Shown here: positions 8,059 to 17,471 of the stretch, piece after piece | Numbering within the stretch: the first letter of the stretch is position 1 | Layout: the number at the start of each line of letters is the position of its first letter | Source of the DNA: Methanocorpusculaceae archaeon UBA425 | GTDB lineage: Archaea > Halobacteriota > Methanomicrobia > Methanomicrobiales > Methanocorpusculaceae | Direction of reading: 5' to 3' | Length of the DNA: 26,802 nt | Assembly: GCA_002506085.1 (NCBI GenBank) | Contig: DAWV01000004.1 | Coordinates: 14,976 to 41,777, forward strand | The notes under the pieces: generated by a model | Told to the model about the DNA's origin: nothing | What the model saw: the letters and a program-made list of their open reading frames with translations, nothing else | The model's database searches: none | Position numbers and translations under genes: made by a program

Positions 8059-8064
8059 GGTGAT
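8059..8064 (+). promoter_or_regulatory. Shine-Dalgarno that points to an ATT start for cas5
   Basis: GGTGAT matches the anti-Shine-Dalgarno of archaeal 16S rRNA. It ends 5 nt before the ATT at 8070, exactly where homologues of this Cas5 begin. No ATG, GTG or TTG in that frame lies nearby. Confidence 0.55.
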
Positions 8065-8069
8065 GTGTT

Positions 8070-8735
8070 ATTTACGGGATTACAATTCGATTATGGGGTG
8101 ATTACGCGTGTTTTACCCGACCGGAGCTGAAGGTCGAACGGGTAAGTTACGATGTGATGACTCCTTCCGCCGCACGCGGGATTCTGGAAGCTATCCATTG
8201 GAAACCTGCCATACGCTGGGTCATCGATGAAATCCGGGTGATGCGGCCGATTACATTCTCCAACATCAGACGAAACGAAGTATCTTCCATTATCAAAGGC
8301 GCCGGGTACGTGATGAAAAAAGTCGCCGAGACGGGCTCTGCCGAACCCTTCTATCAGGACACGAGAAAAGACCGTCAGCAGCGTGCAACGATGATGCTCA
8401 GGAATGTAGAGTATGTTGTCAAAGCTCACTTTGAACTGACAAAAACAGCCGGCAAAGATGACACGAAGGAAAAACATTACAATATTTTTCTCCGGCGGGC
8501 GCGGGCCGGTCAGTGTTATCATCAGCCGTACTTCGGCTGCCGGGAATTTCCGGTATCCTTCGAACTGGTGGAAACCCGGTCCCTGGATAAACCGATTGCA
8601 GAAAGCCGCGATTTCGGATGGATGCTCTATGATATAGATTTCAGCGATAATATGACGCCCGCATTCTTCCATGCCGAGATGCACAATGGTATCATTACCA
8701 TTCCCGCATATCTGCATGATGAGGTGAATGTATGA
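8070..8735 (+). CDS. cas5c: Cas5c (Cas5d), type I-C crRNA endonuclease/Cascade subunit, orphan cassette
   Basis: In type I-C, Cas5 cuts the pre-crRNA at the repeat hairpin and then caps the crRNA 5' handle in Cascade. Read from 8070 the product starts (M/I)YGITIRLWGDYACFTRPE, followed by KVERVSYDV and ARGILEAIHWKPAIRW (about 35-50). From memory this is a close match to Desulfovibrio vulgaris-type Cas5. KHY in the KEKHYNIFLRRARAGQ segment is near the expected catalytic Lys/His. The frame is open upstream only to a TGA at 8061, and the only in-frame start candidate at the homologous position is ATT (8070). A start at GTG 8154 would lose 28 conserved residues. The next gene overlaps by 4 nt. With an ATT start, translation may be weak, or the start may have been mutated. 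Confidence 0.85.
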   Translation: MYGITIRLWGDYACFTRPELKVERVSYDVMTPSAARGILEAIHWKPAIRWVIDEIRVMRPITFSNIRRNEVSSIIKGAGYVMKKVAETGSAEPFYQDTRKDRQQRATMMLRNVEYVVKAHFELTKTAGKDDTKEKHYNIFLRRARAGQCYHQPYFGCREFPVSFELVETRSLDKPIAESRDFGWMLYDIDFSDNMTPAFFHAEMHNGIITIPAYLHDEVNV

Positions 8736-10495
8736 TTCTCCCGGCTCTGTGCGGATTATATGAGAATCTCGCAAAGAATCCGGCGTCTGGTGTCGCTCTG
8801 CCGGATTATTCCACTGCCGCATGTTCGTATGTCCTTACCATTTCACAGACCGGGGAGTTTATCGGCATTGAACGGACGGCTGAAGGAAAAAAACGCATCC
8901 TGCTGACGGTCCCTGAACAGAAGGGCAGAACCGGGTCGGTTCCACCGCCGTATTTCCTGTGCGACAATGCGAAATACCTGCTCGGAAAGGGATATGACAA
9001 TTCCCTCAAAAAAACCGTCCCCACGCAGGAAAGAGTGATGAGTGCTCTCGCTTTCCATCGAAAAGTCGCGGGCTCTTCTGATGATGCCGGACTCTTGGCA
9101 GTAATTGCTTTTCTGGAGGAGCGGGTCTCAGGCGGCAGAATAGACATCCCGGACAATCATCCGGTGTATCAGGGGGGCACAATTGTATTCCGCCTCAGGA
9201 ATGCGAAGAGCTATATTCACGACCGGTCTGCCGCACACAGGGCCTGGGAAGATTTCTGTGACTCGGCGCTGTCTCCGGAACTCCGGGGACAATGTCTGAT
9301 TACGGGGAAATGCAATCAGCCGATTGCCCAGACCCACAAGCCGCTGAAAGGGGTCGCTGATGGAAACAAGACCGGGTGTGCGCTTGTCAGTTTTAATCTT
9401 GACTCTGCGGAGTCGTATGGGAAATCGCAGAGCTATAATGCTCCTGTTTCCAAAAAGGCGATGTTTATGTATACGACTGCCCTGAATCATCTGCTTGCCG
9501 ATAAAAAAAGCAGAATCAGAATCGGGGATATGACGGTTGTCTTCTGGACGGAAAGGTCCGGGGAGAACCGTGACGCGTCGCTGATTTCCGCCCTTCTCAG
9601 TTCGGAGGTGCCGCCAACGGGCGATCCCCCTGACGGGTTTACCGGACAGGAGATAGATGAGATGATGAACAAAGTCCGCTCCGGCAATGCGGCGAACGAT
9701 CCTTATTTTCAGGTGAAGATCTGCATTCTTGGTCTTGCCCCGAATGCAGCCAGACTCTCTGTTCGATTCTGGTATGAGGATACGCTCGAAAATTTCATCC
9801 GGCATATGGGTGATCATGCTGAAAATGTACAGGTGATACGATCCGGGAATATCGCCCCGCGAGTGGTGTCGATGGGGGATATTCTGAGATCTATTACCGT
9901 GAAGTCAAATAAAAAATGGTGGGAGATGGTCCCGTCATCCTATGAATCAGCTCTCTTGAGAGCAGTAATATCAGGTGATCCGTATCCTGCGTCTGTGTGT
10001 GCCGCTCTGCTGATGAGAATCCGTGCAGAATCGGGGGACGAGTTTGGTATTGATTATATTCGTGCAGGATATCTGAAAGCATATCTTCTGCGGTATTATC
10101 AGAAGGAAAACCTGAATGAAACCATGAAGGTGGTGTGTGTGAGTTTAAATCAGGAGTCAATTGATACGGCTTATTCCCTTGGAAGGCTGTTTGCTGTAAT
10201 TGAGGCATTGCAGCAGAATGTAAATGGTACGGCGACGATTCGGGCACGATATTTTGCGTCGGCATCGTCGAATCCGAAACTGGTTTTTCCGAAACTGCTG
10301 GATATTTCGCAGCATCTGATTGCAAAAACCGCAGGTAAGTATTTCGATAATCAGATCGGGGCAATTATGTCGGGAATTAAGGAGTTTCCGGCGGCTATGA
10401 ATCTGGAGGAACAGGGTAAGTTTGTTCTGGGGTATTATCACCAGCGCGAGTATATCTACACGAAGAAAGAAGACAAGGATAAGATGGCGGTGTGA
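8732..10495 (+). CDS. cas8c: Cas8c (Csd1), large Cascade subunit, orphan cassette
   Basis: This 587-residue protein is the large subunit of type I-C Cascade, responsible for PAM recognition and for recruiting Cas3. Family features include the N-terminal LYENLAKNP and SYVLTIS region, the PPYFLCDNAKYLLG segment, and the central CLITGKCNQPIAQTHKPLKGV followed by LVSFNLDSAESYGKSQSYNAPVS. The C-terminal half is helical, as expected from the region in which small-subunit Cas11c is translated internally in known I-C systems; an internal start was not pinpointed. It overlaps cas5 by 4 nt and cas7 follows directly. The reading frame is intact and of normal length, so this operon is not an obvious pseudogene cluster. 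Confidence 0.92.
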   Translation: MILPALCGLYENLAKNPASGVALPDYSTAACSYVLTISQTGEFIGIERTAEGKKRILLTVPEQKGRTGSVPPPYFLCDNAKYLLGKGYDNSLKKTVPTQERVMSALAFHRKVAGSSDDAGLLAVIAFLEERVSGGRIDIPDNHPVYQGGTIVFRLRNAKSYIHDRSAAHRAWEDFCDSALSPELRGQCLITGKCNQPIAQTHKPLKGVADGNKTGCALVSFNLDSAESYGKSQSYNAPVSKKAMFMYTTALNHLLADKKSRIRIGDMTVVFWTERSGENRDASLISALLSSEVPPTGDPPDGFTGQEIDEMMNKVRSGNAANDPYFQVKICILGLAPNAARLSVRFWYEDTLENFIRHMGDHAENVQVIRSGNIAPRVVSMGDILRSITVKSNKKWWEMVPSSYESALLRAVISGDPYPASVCAALLMRIRAESGDEFGIDYIRAGYLKAYLLRYYQKENLNETMKVVCVSLNQESIDTAYSLGRLFAVIEALQQNVNGTATIRARYFASASSNPKLVFPKLLDISQHLIAKTAGKYFDNQIGAIMSGIKEFPAAMNLEEQGKFVLGYYHQREYIYTKKEDKDKMAV

Positions 10496-10497
10496 GA

Positions 10498-11364
10498 ATG
10501 GCGATCAATAACAGGTATGATTTTGTGATGCTGTTCGATGTTGAAAACGGGAATCCGAACGGGGATCCGGATGCAGGGAATATGCCGAGGATCGATCCGG
10601 AGACGAGTTTCGGGATTGTGACGGATGTCTGTATCAAACGGAAAATCCGGAATTATGTTGCTCTTGTGAAGGAGGATGAGCCGGGGTTTCAGATTTATGT
10701 CCGTGACGGGGCGGTTCTGAATGCCCAGCATGAACTTGCCTATAAAAATTATCATATGAAACCCGAGGAGAAGAAACTGCCGAAGGCCGCGGCGGATGCA
10801 AAGAAGATTACCGGGTTTATGTGTGAGAATTTTTATGATATCCGGACGTTCGGGGCGGGTATGACGACGAAGGTGAACTGCGGACAGGTGAGAGGGCCGG
10901 TGCAGATTAATTTCGCACGCAGTATCGAGCCGATTGTGCCTCAGGAGATTACGATTACCCGGGTTGCCGTGACGAGTAAGGAGGATGCACTAAAGAAGGA
11001 GCATGAGATGGGCAGGAAACATATCATTCCGTATGCCCTGTATCGTGCAGAGGGGTATATTTCGGCAAATCTTGCGCAGAAGGTTACCGGTTTCGATGAG
11101 GATGATCTTGATTTGTTCTGGGATGCTCTGATGAATATGTTTGAGCATGATCATTCGGCAACACGCGGGAAGATGACGACGAGGAAGCTTTTTGTGTTTA
11201 AGCATAAGTCTGCTCTCGGGTGTGCTCCGTCCCATGTGCTGTTCGAGAGGATTTCGGTGAGAAATAAGGATGTTTCAAGACCGGCACGCTGTTTCGGGGA
11301 TTATGCGGTGAGCGTGGATGAGGAGGGGATTCCGGGTTCGGTGGAATTGATGAGTAAGATCTGA
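10498..11364 (+). CDS. cas7c: Cas7c (Csd2), Cascade backbone subunit, orphan cassette
   Basis: Cas7 subunits polymerise along the crRNA spacer to form the Cascade backbone. The 288-residue protein starts MAINNRYDFVMLFDVENGNP and has the family motifs NGNPNGDPDAGN, TDVCIKRKIRN, NFYDIRTFGA and VNCGQVRGPVQINFARS. From memory it resembles D. vulgaris Csd2 throughout. The ATG at 10498 was chosen because homologues begin there; GTG at 10492, overlapping the cas8c stop, would add two residues. A one-spacer CRISPR follows 22 nt after the stop, and no cas4, cas1 or cas2 follow, unlike complete I-C operons. Confidence 0.92.
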   Translation: MAINNRYDFVMLFDVENGNPNGDPDAGNMPRIDPETSFGIVTDVCIKRKIRNYVALVKEDEPGFQIYVRDGAVLNAQHELAYKNYHMKPEEKKLPKAAADAKKITGFMCENFYDIRTFGAGMTTKVNCGQVRGPVQINFARSIEPIVPQEITITRVAVTSKEDALKKEHEMGRKHIIPYALYRAEGYISANLAQKVTGFDEDDLDLFWDALMNMFEHDHSATRGKMTTRKLFVFKHKSALGCAPSHVLFERISVRNKDVSRPARCFGDYAVSVDEEGIPGSVELMSKI

Positions 11365-11386
11365 CGACGGAGTCGCCGGATTTTTT

Positions 11387-11481
11387 GTCGTGCCGGTGAG
11401 GCATGCGGATTGAAATTTAAATAGGGTTGTAATCATCCTTTCCGGGATGAGTCGTGCCTCCGGAGGCACGCGGATTGAAAT
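11387..11481 (+). CRISPR. Two-repeat, one-spacer CRISPR private to the orphan cassette
   Basis: The first repeat is 11387-11416 (30 nt), the spacer 11417-11450 (34 nt) and the second repeat 11451-11481 (31 nt). Both repeats begin GTCGTGCC and end GCGGATTGAAAT, the type I-C form. The second has the perfect palindrome GTGCCTCCGGAGGCAC; the first keeps a GTGCC/GGCAT stem (one G-U pair) with a different loop. The ends differ from the long array (GTGAATTGAAAT), so this is a separate repeat type matching the neighbouring Cas5 lineage. It has no visible leader and may be transcribed by read-through from cas7. The crRNA handle and hairpin look processable. Confidence 0.85.
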
Positions 11482-11516
11482 AAACATATTAGTGAATCGG
11501 GTGTATGAATTCTGCA

Positions 11517-11554
11517 GTGTGCCCCGGGTGCGGGCACACCGCTCTCTGTTTTTT
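11517..11554 (+). terminator. Strong stem-loop terminator after the one-spacer CRISPR
   Basis: GTGTGCCC (11517-11524) pairs perfectly with GGGCACAC (11532-11539) and is followed by CGCTCTCTG and six T. It begins 35 nt after the second repeat, a normal spacer length, so it may also be a decayed terminal repeat now serving as a terminator. Confidence 0.65.
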
Positions 11555-11595
11555 CGGGGGTATTTGTATCGGTGTGGTGAAAACAGGTTATTTAT

Positions 11596-12681
11596 TTAAT
11601 CTATAGGGTATTTGAGCAGTTCATAGAGCTCTGTATTTACATAGATTACTTCCCGGGAGATTTTCATTGAGGACAGCACGCCTATTTTTTCAAGTTCTTT
11701 GAGATATTTCATGGCTGTTTGTCTGTTCCCGATGCCGGAATCTATGAGATATTTTGGTTTGCAATAGGGTTGAAGGAAGATTATGCTGATCAATTCATGG
11801 GAGTAGATATGACCCGGGAGATTCATTTTACAGAACTCCTGTGTTTTATTCATAAGATTATATATCGAATATATCCGTGTGTATGTCCAGTCAGCGGTTT
11901 CCTTAATCGCTTTCAGGATATAGAGTATCCATGCTTCCCATGCGCCTTCAAACGTGACACGCCGGAGATGGTCATAATATTCGGATTTATTTTGGATGAT
12001 GTACCGGCTCAGGTATAAGACCGGGATGTCCAGCAGACCCTGCGATACCAGATAGAGGATATTGAGTATCCGCCCTGTCCTGCCGTTTCCGTCTCCAAAC
12101 GGATGTATTGCTTCGAACTGATAATGAATCAGGGCAAGGCGGATAAGCGGATCCGGGTCGTTCCCTCCTTCAATGAATGCTTCGAGGCTGTGAAGGTGGG
12201 TTTCCAGGACTTTGGCATCGTCCGGGGGCGTGTAAACTCTCCCTAATCTGTTTCCGATATACACACCGAACGAACGGCGTTCAACGGGAGATCCGAGCAA
12301 TGTGGTACAGACGTCGGTGAGGAGCGATTCTCCAAGTTTTTTTCCGCTTTTTAGCTCATGGAAACCGGTGTTGAGTGCTGAGCGATAGTTGAGAACTTCT
12401 TTTGTTGCAGGGTCTACGGTTTCGTTTGGTAAGGATAAGGCCCGGTAGAGAGTATCGCTTGTCGTGAAGATGTTTTCAATTCCGGAACTTGCCGCTGCTT
12501 CCATGAGAGGGATGGAACTTATCAGTATGTCCTGGTTGGGTATGAGGTTCCCGGCTTCACGCAGCCGTGCCAGGGAGATATTTGCGGCATTGCACGCCCG
12601 CCAGATTTCCGGCGTTTCCAGATTGATGTCGGGAGGCAGGAAGGGGAGAGAGTTATTTGGATGGTTTGGATCTATGTTCAT
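11596..12681 (-). CDS. fic: Fic family AMP-transferase (class II, self-inhibited)
   Basis: Fic enzymes transfer AMP from ATP to Ser/Thr/Tyr hydroxyls of target proteins. The active-site motif HPFGDGNGRTGR is at 193-204 (counting from 12681). The N-terminal inhibitory helix motif SSGIEN (65-70) fits [S/T]xxxE[G/N], which defines class II Fic proteins whose Glu blocks the ATP gamma-phosphate site. The N-terminus (NSLPFLPP), the IYSHELISIIFLQPYCK region and the C-terminal winged-helix-like part resemble Shewanella SoFic along the full length. An upstream ATG at 12714 would add 11 residues; 12681 is preferred because homologues start there. TATAAAAAAG (12740-12731) is a plausible promoter. It converges on the orphan cas operon. 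The target is unknown; it may be a stand-alone toxin-like or regulatory enzyme. Confidence 0.9.
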   Translation of the reverse strand: MNIDPNHPNNSLPFLPPDINLETPEIWRACNAANISLARLREAGNLIPNQDILISSIPLMEAAASSGIENIFTTSDTLYRALSLPNETVDPATKEVLNYRSALNTGFHELKSGKKLGESLLTDVCTTLLGSPVERRSFGVYIGNRLGRVYTPPDDAKVLETHLHSLEAFIEGGNDPDPLIRLALIHYQFEAIHPFGDGNGRTGRILNILYLVSQGLLDIPVLYLSRYIIQNKSEYYDHLRRVTFEGAWEAWILYILKAIKETADWTYTRIYSIYNLMNKTQEFCKMNLPGHIYSHELISIIFLQPYCKPKYLIDSGIGNRQTAMKYLKELEKIGVLSSMKISREVIYVNTELYELLKYPID

Positions 12682-12904
12682 CAGGAGAAGTATATTCTCT
12701 CTTTCAATATACATCTGTCGAAGAAATTGACTTTTTTATACAGGTGGCTGACGATGTGTATGCGGCGTATACGAATTAGGAGTTATCTGTTCAAGGTTTT
12801 GTATATTTTAGACAGAATGCCGGTGTTGTGTCTATGGTATATACCGGTGAATTTGCGGTAAAATAATCGCATCGTTTTAAAGAACGGATACATAAAATGG
12901 GAGT

Positions 12905-14110
12905 TCCGCTGGGGGTGGTGTTTCCTCACCCCTTAAGCGAGCAAGCGAGGGTCGAAGACCCGAGTCGGAGAGCAAATCTTTGATTTGCGAACCCAAGGGG
13001 CGAAGCCTTCGAGTACACCCGCCGTCGTTTTTCGCCCCCTTCTTCTTCGGGTGTACTGCGGAAAGGGGGCGAAGCCTTCGAGTACATCCGCCGTCGTTTT
13101 GCGCCCCCGTTTTGTGTGGGTGTGCTGCGGAAGGGGCGTGGGGAAGTCTTCAAGTGAACCCGGGATTACTGTTATGGATTTTTGGATGTACTTCGGTTTC
13201 GTGTACGGGGTTCTTTTTTGATGGCCGCATCATCACACGGAAAACACAGAAATCACACAGAAACACGGAAAATAAAAAAAATGGTTGGATGGAACCCATG
13301 TAGTACCCTCCCCCGTCCCCCACACAGAACCCACGGAAATCAACGGAATACACGAAAAGGGGGACAGGGGTGGGAAGGAGTCGCCTCCCCCCTTTCGCGA
13401 GACCGGGGGCGAAGCCTTCGAGTACATCCGCCGTCGTTTTGCGCCCCCCTTCCCGGCGAACAGAATCGGATTTGTTCAAGCGGGATTCTTTGGATGTACT
13501 TTGGTTTCGTGTAATGGATTCTTCAGATTTAAACATCATCACACGAAATTCACGAAAATATCCACGAAAACACGAAAACCAATAAGATTGGGTTATAGGC
13601 GAATCTCTATCGTTCCCTCCCCCGTCCCCCACGCTAAATTTTCGAAAATCAGCGAAATGCACGAAAAGGGGGACAGGGGCGGAGAAATGGATGCTCTTCT
13701 CTTTTATCCGGGGTGCGGAAGGGGGGCGAAGCCTTCGAGTACGCCCGCGGTCGTTTTGCGCCCCCCTTCCCCCCTTTGGCGAGGCGGGTTGGACGCGAAG
13801 CGGACGACCTCAGCTGAGCAAATCTTTGATTTGCGAATCCCCCCAGGGGCGAAGCCTTCAAGTACACCCGCCGTCGTTTTGCGTTTCCTTTTTTCTTTGG
13901 GTATGCTGCGGAAGGGGCGTTTTCCTCCTCCTCCATACAGCGAGTCCCACGGGGCGAAGCCTTCGAGTATGCCCGCAGTCGTTTTGCGCCCCCCTTCCCT
14001 CTCCTTACGCGAATCCCGGGGGCGAAGCCTTCGAGTACGCCCGCCGTCGTTTTGCGCCCCCTCTTTTCTTCGGGTGTGCTGCGGGAGGGGGCGGGGGACG
14101 AACTAATCTC
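12905..14110. repeat. Mosaic repeat cluster B (GC-rich, hairpin-rich, non-coding)
   Basis: No credible gene is present. This is the same module family as clusters A and C, but inverted. Module P (GGGGCGAAGCCTTCGAGTAC, then CGTCGTTTTGCGCCCC) occurs about eight times, near 12998, 13067, 13405, 13722, 13847, 13954, 14018 and, diverged, 13140. Module L is present twice (about 13187-13378 and 13456-13682), with many CACGAAA/CACGGAA variants and CCTCCCCCGTCCCCCAC. AAATCTTTGATTT hairpins occur at 12975 and 13819. Open frames across it give repeated peptides such as AKPSSTPAVV in overlapping frames and are judged spurious. Confidence 0.8.
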
Positions 14111-14167
14111 AATCGTCTGCCGGTCCCGGAGTTCCATTTCAATTCACGTGCCCACGTGGGGCACGAC
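14018..14167. repeat. Left arm of ~150-bp inverted repeat (array trailer + terminal CRISPR repeat)
   Basis: Read in reverse complement, this segment matches 26176-26324. The match is exact from about 14090 through the terminal CRISPR repeat at 14136-14167, and near-identical over the preceding P module. It is the trailer end of the long array. Confidence 0.85.
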
Positions 14168-17100
14168 CAATTGGGGTGGTAAATGACAACATTCTACTCC
14201 ATTTCAATTCACGTGCCCACGTGGGGCACGACTCCAATATTCTGTTTTGCTAAGCACACTCACGATTTCAATTCACGTGCCCACGTGGGGCACGACTATA
14301 GCCGCTGGCGGTGTATATCCTATTGAGCTGATTTCAATTCACGTGCCCACGTGGGGCACGACGTAAGCGGCTATCGCGACCGAAGGGAGTGAGAGATTTC
14401 AATTCACGTGCCCACGTGGGGCACGACGTCTGTAGACAGCATCACCGTCGGAGCTCTAGGATTTCAATTCACGTGCCCACGTGGGGCACGACATGCCCGC
14501 CTGGGGCTTCGAGGAGATGAGGTATATTTCAATTCACGTGCCCACGTGGGGCACGACCGAAGGAACAAGGTACTGCTACAAAATCGATATCCATTTCAAT
14601 TCACGTGCCCACGTGGGGCACGACCAAATAAGGTGACTGTAGTTACAGGATTGCCCGATTTCAATTCACGTGCCCACGTGGGGCACGACGCACCGCCCTC
14701 CATGGAAAACTCGGATGATGATTTCAATTCACGTGCCCACGTGGGGCACGACTGACATGCCGTCGTCAGTTCGACCACACGCCATTTCAATTCACGTGCC
14801 CACGTGGGGCACGACGCAGCTCGGTTCAAGCACCAGGTCCCTAACGGTGAACATTTCAATTCACGTGCCCACGTGGGGCACGACTATGCAAATGAGATTG
14901 CAAAGGTGCTGTGCGACATTTCAATTCACGTGCCCACGTGGGGCACGACTATATGGTGAGGATTCTGTCGCAACCGGTATCATTTCAATTCACGTGCCCA
15001 CGTGGGGCACGACGAAAGACTTGTTTTGATGTTCGTTTCAAACATATTTCAATTCACGTGCCCACGTGGGGCACGACCGGAGGAGGCGAAATCATAGGTA
15101 GGTCACCTATTTCAATTCACGTGCCCACGTGGGGCACGACTTAACATTTCCGGATACCACATCACGTCTATACTATTTCAATTCACGTGCCCACGTGGGG
15201 CACGACGTGTTCTGGTTGATAGTATAGCTGACTCCGGATTTCAATTCACGTGCCCACGTGGGGCACGACTCCCCGCTAGTGGTGGTCTGTGTCGTCGACT
15301 GCATTTCAATTCACGTGCCCACGTGGGGCACGACTGGTCTATCAGACCCATTTTTACACATGAGGAGAATTTCAATTCACGTGCCCACGTGGGGCACGAC
15401 ATATTGTCGCTTTACAGCACAACAACATTACTCTATTTCAATTCACGTGCCCACGTGGGGCACGACTGAAGGGAATTCTATCTGAGACGCCATATCTCAT
15501 TTCAATTCACGTGCCCACGTGGGGCACGACAAGTTTAAGGGCGCGCTGGAAGGGAATGTCACGGATTTCAATTCACGTGCCCACGTGGGGCACGACTATC
15601 ATACCACGCCACGGGGTTGACCGTTCCACGATATTTCAATTCACGTGCCCACGTGGGGCACGACAGAACGTGGTGGCTGATATATTCGGAGGACTTATTT
15701 CAATTCACGTGCCCACGTGGGGCACGACATCAGGAGTTTCAAGCACTCCGACGGGAAAAATTTCAATTCACGTGCCCACGTGGGGCACGACCCAATTGAG
15801 CTGGAGAATGATATACTTTATGCGATTTCAATTCACGTGCCCACGTGGGGCACGACCTGATTACAAAGAAGGCGTATAATGGTAACTAATTTCAATTCAC
15901 GTGCCCACGTGGGGCACGACGGTCACGAACTACACCACCGTAAACGCGTCAGATTTCAATTCACGTGCCCACGTGGGGCACGACTCCATCAGCGATTGCA
16001 ATCGACGGGACAGGTGTATTTCAATTCACGTGCCCACGTGGGGCACGACTTCAGTAGGGGATGTCATAATCAAAAATCAAAATTTCAATTCACGTGCCCA
16101 CGTGGGGCACGACTTCACCTATACATACTATCACAAATCAAAGGAATTTCAATTCACGTGCCCACGTGGGGCACGACGATATCTCGAACAGTCCCAACAT
16201 AATTTATCGGTTATTTCAATTCACGTGCCCACGTGGGGCACGACCGAACGCTATTGTCATAAAAAATAACATTAGCTATTTCAATTCACGTGCCCACGTG
16301 GGGCACGACGTGTATATATGGGATGTGGTTACGTGGATCCTATTTCAATTCACGTGCCCACGTGGGGCACGACTTGTTAATAAATTTTTTGTAGATTCCA
16401 CATCAATTTCAATTCACGTGCCCACGTGGGGCACGACTCCTCGACCCGTTCAGCGGTAGTGGAACTACCGATTTCAATTCACGTGCCCACGTGGGGCACG
16501 ACATCACGCACCCTCCAAATACAAGGCCTACGTTTATTTCAATTCACGTGCCCACGTGGGGCACGACCTCAGCCGCCTTTACGGGGTGCACTGCAAATGA
16601 TTTCAATTCACGTGCCCACGTGGGGCACGACACATAGCAAATAAGTTAAGATCAGTCCCTGGTGATATTTCAATTCACGTGCCCACGTGGGGCACGACAT
16701 ATATCATATCAAAAACAAAAGGTGGAAAAAATTTCAATTCACGTGCCCACGTGGGGCACGACATGATTCACCCATCATTCCGTTGATTATCCCGAATTTC
16801 AATTCACGTGCCCACGTGGGGCACGACGTATTATGAGCAGATTGAATGATATATCTAATATTTCAATTCACGTGCCCACGTGGGGCACGACTCAAGCTGC
16901 CCGGGAGATGTCAATGGTTGCATCATTTCAATTCACGTGCCCACGTGGGGCACGACGATATACGAACACCGAAACTCCCCTTTTGTGGATTTCAATTCAC
17001 GTGCCCACGTGGGGCACGACAGAAAAACAGGTAATTTATCATGGGAAGCATTGATTTCAATTCACGTGCCCACGTGGGGCACGACGATGTCTACCCAGAG

Positions 17101-17471
17101 GAAGTTCAGGAAATCCGGATTTCAATTCACGTGCCCACGTGGGGCACGACTGTATTGTGACGATGGACGGCAAACCACTGCCGATTTCAATTCACGTGCC
17201 CACGTGGGGCACGACGCGCACTGACCGGGCTGTTATCTCCCACGAAAATTTCAATTCACGTGCCCACGTGGGGCACGACTTACGTTACCGTTTACCGTGC
17301 CGTTTACTCTCGATTTCAATTCACGTGCCCACGTGGGGCACGACCAGGAAGAATACAATGACGCAATGACTGACATATTTCAATTCACGTGCCCACGTGG
17401 GGCACGACTCTCTCGCATCCGCCGGTATGCTTGATCTTGATTTCAATTCACGTGCCCACGTGGGGCACGAC
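14136..17471 (-). CRISPR. Type I-C CRISPR array, 52 repeats / 51 spacers
   Basis: Repeats of 32 bp recur every 63-69 bp with spacers of 31-37 bp. By direct count there are 52 repeats (first at 14136, last at 17440) that look identical throughout. In crRNA sense, which is the minus strand, each starts GTCGTGCCCC and ends GTGAATTGAAAT, with a GTGCCC/GGGCAC hairpin. The GAAAT end, the type I-C cas genes beside it and the leader position all set the orientation: transcription runs leftwards from 17471 and new spacers enter next to cas2. The leader-distal repeat at 14136 is not degenerate, which is unusual. Several short open frames in the array are artefacts of the repeat. Confidence 0.98.

Noticed and set aside
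11763..11772. 10-nt match AATAGGGTTG between the private spacer (11420-11429) and the fic gene
   Set aside because: About one such match is expected by chance in a window of this size. It begins at spacer position 4 and the flanking bases are not a TTC PAM.
12926..14137. Several open frames of 70-270 codons in the GC-rich cluster (also in 920-1725 and 26142-26764)
   Set aside because: They encode repeated Pro/Arg/Ser peptides (AKPSSTPAVV, KASPPFRS) arising from the P modules in several frames, without start signals or known domains.
14408..17369. Many open frames within the array with the repeated peptide FQFTCPRGAR or ISIHVPTWGTT
   Set aside because: These are translations of the CRISPR repeat, which has no stop codon in some frames.
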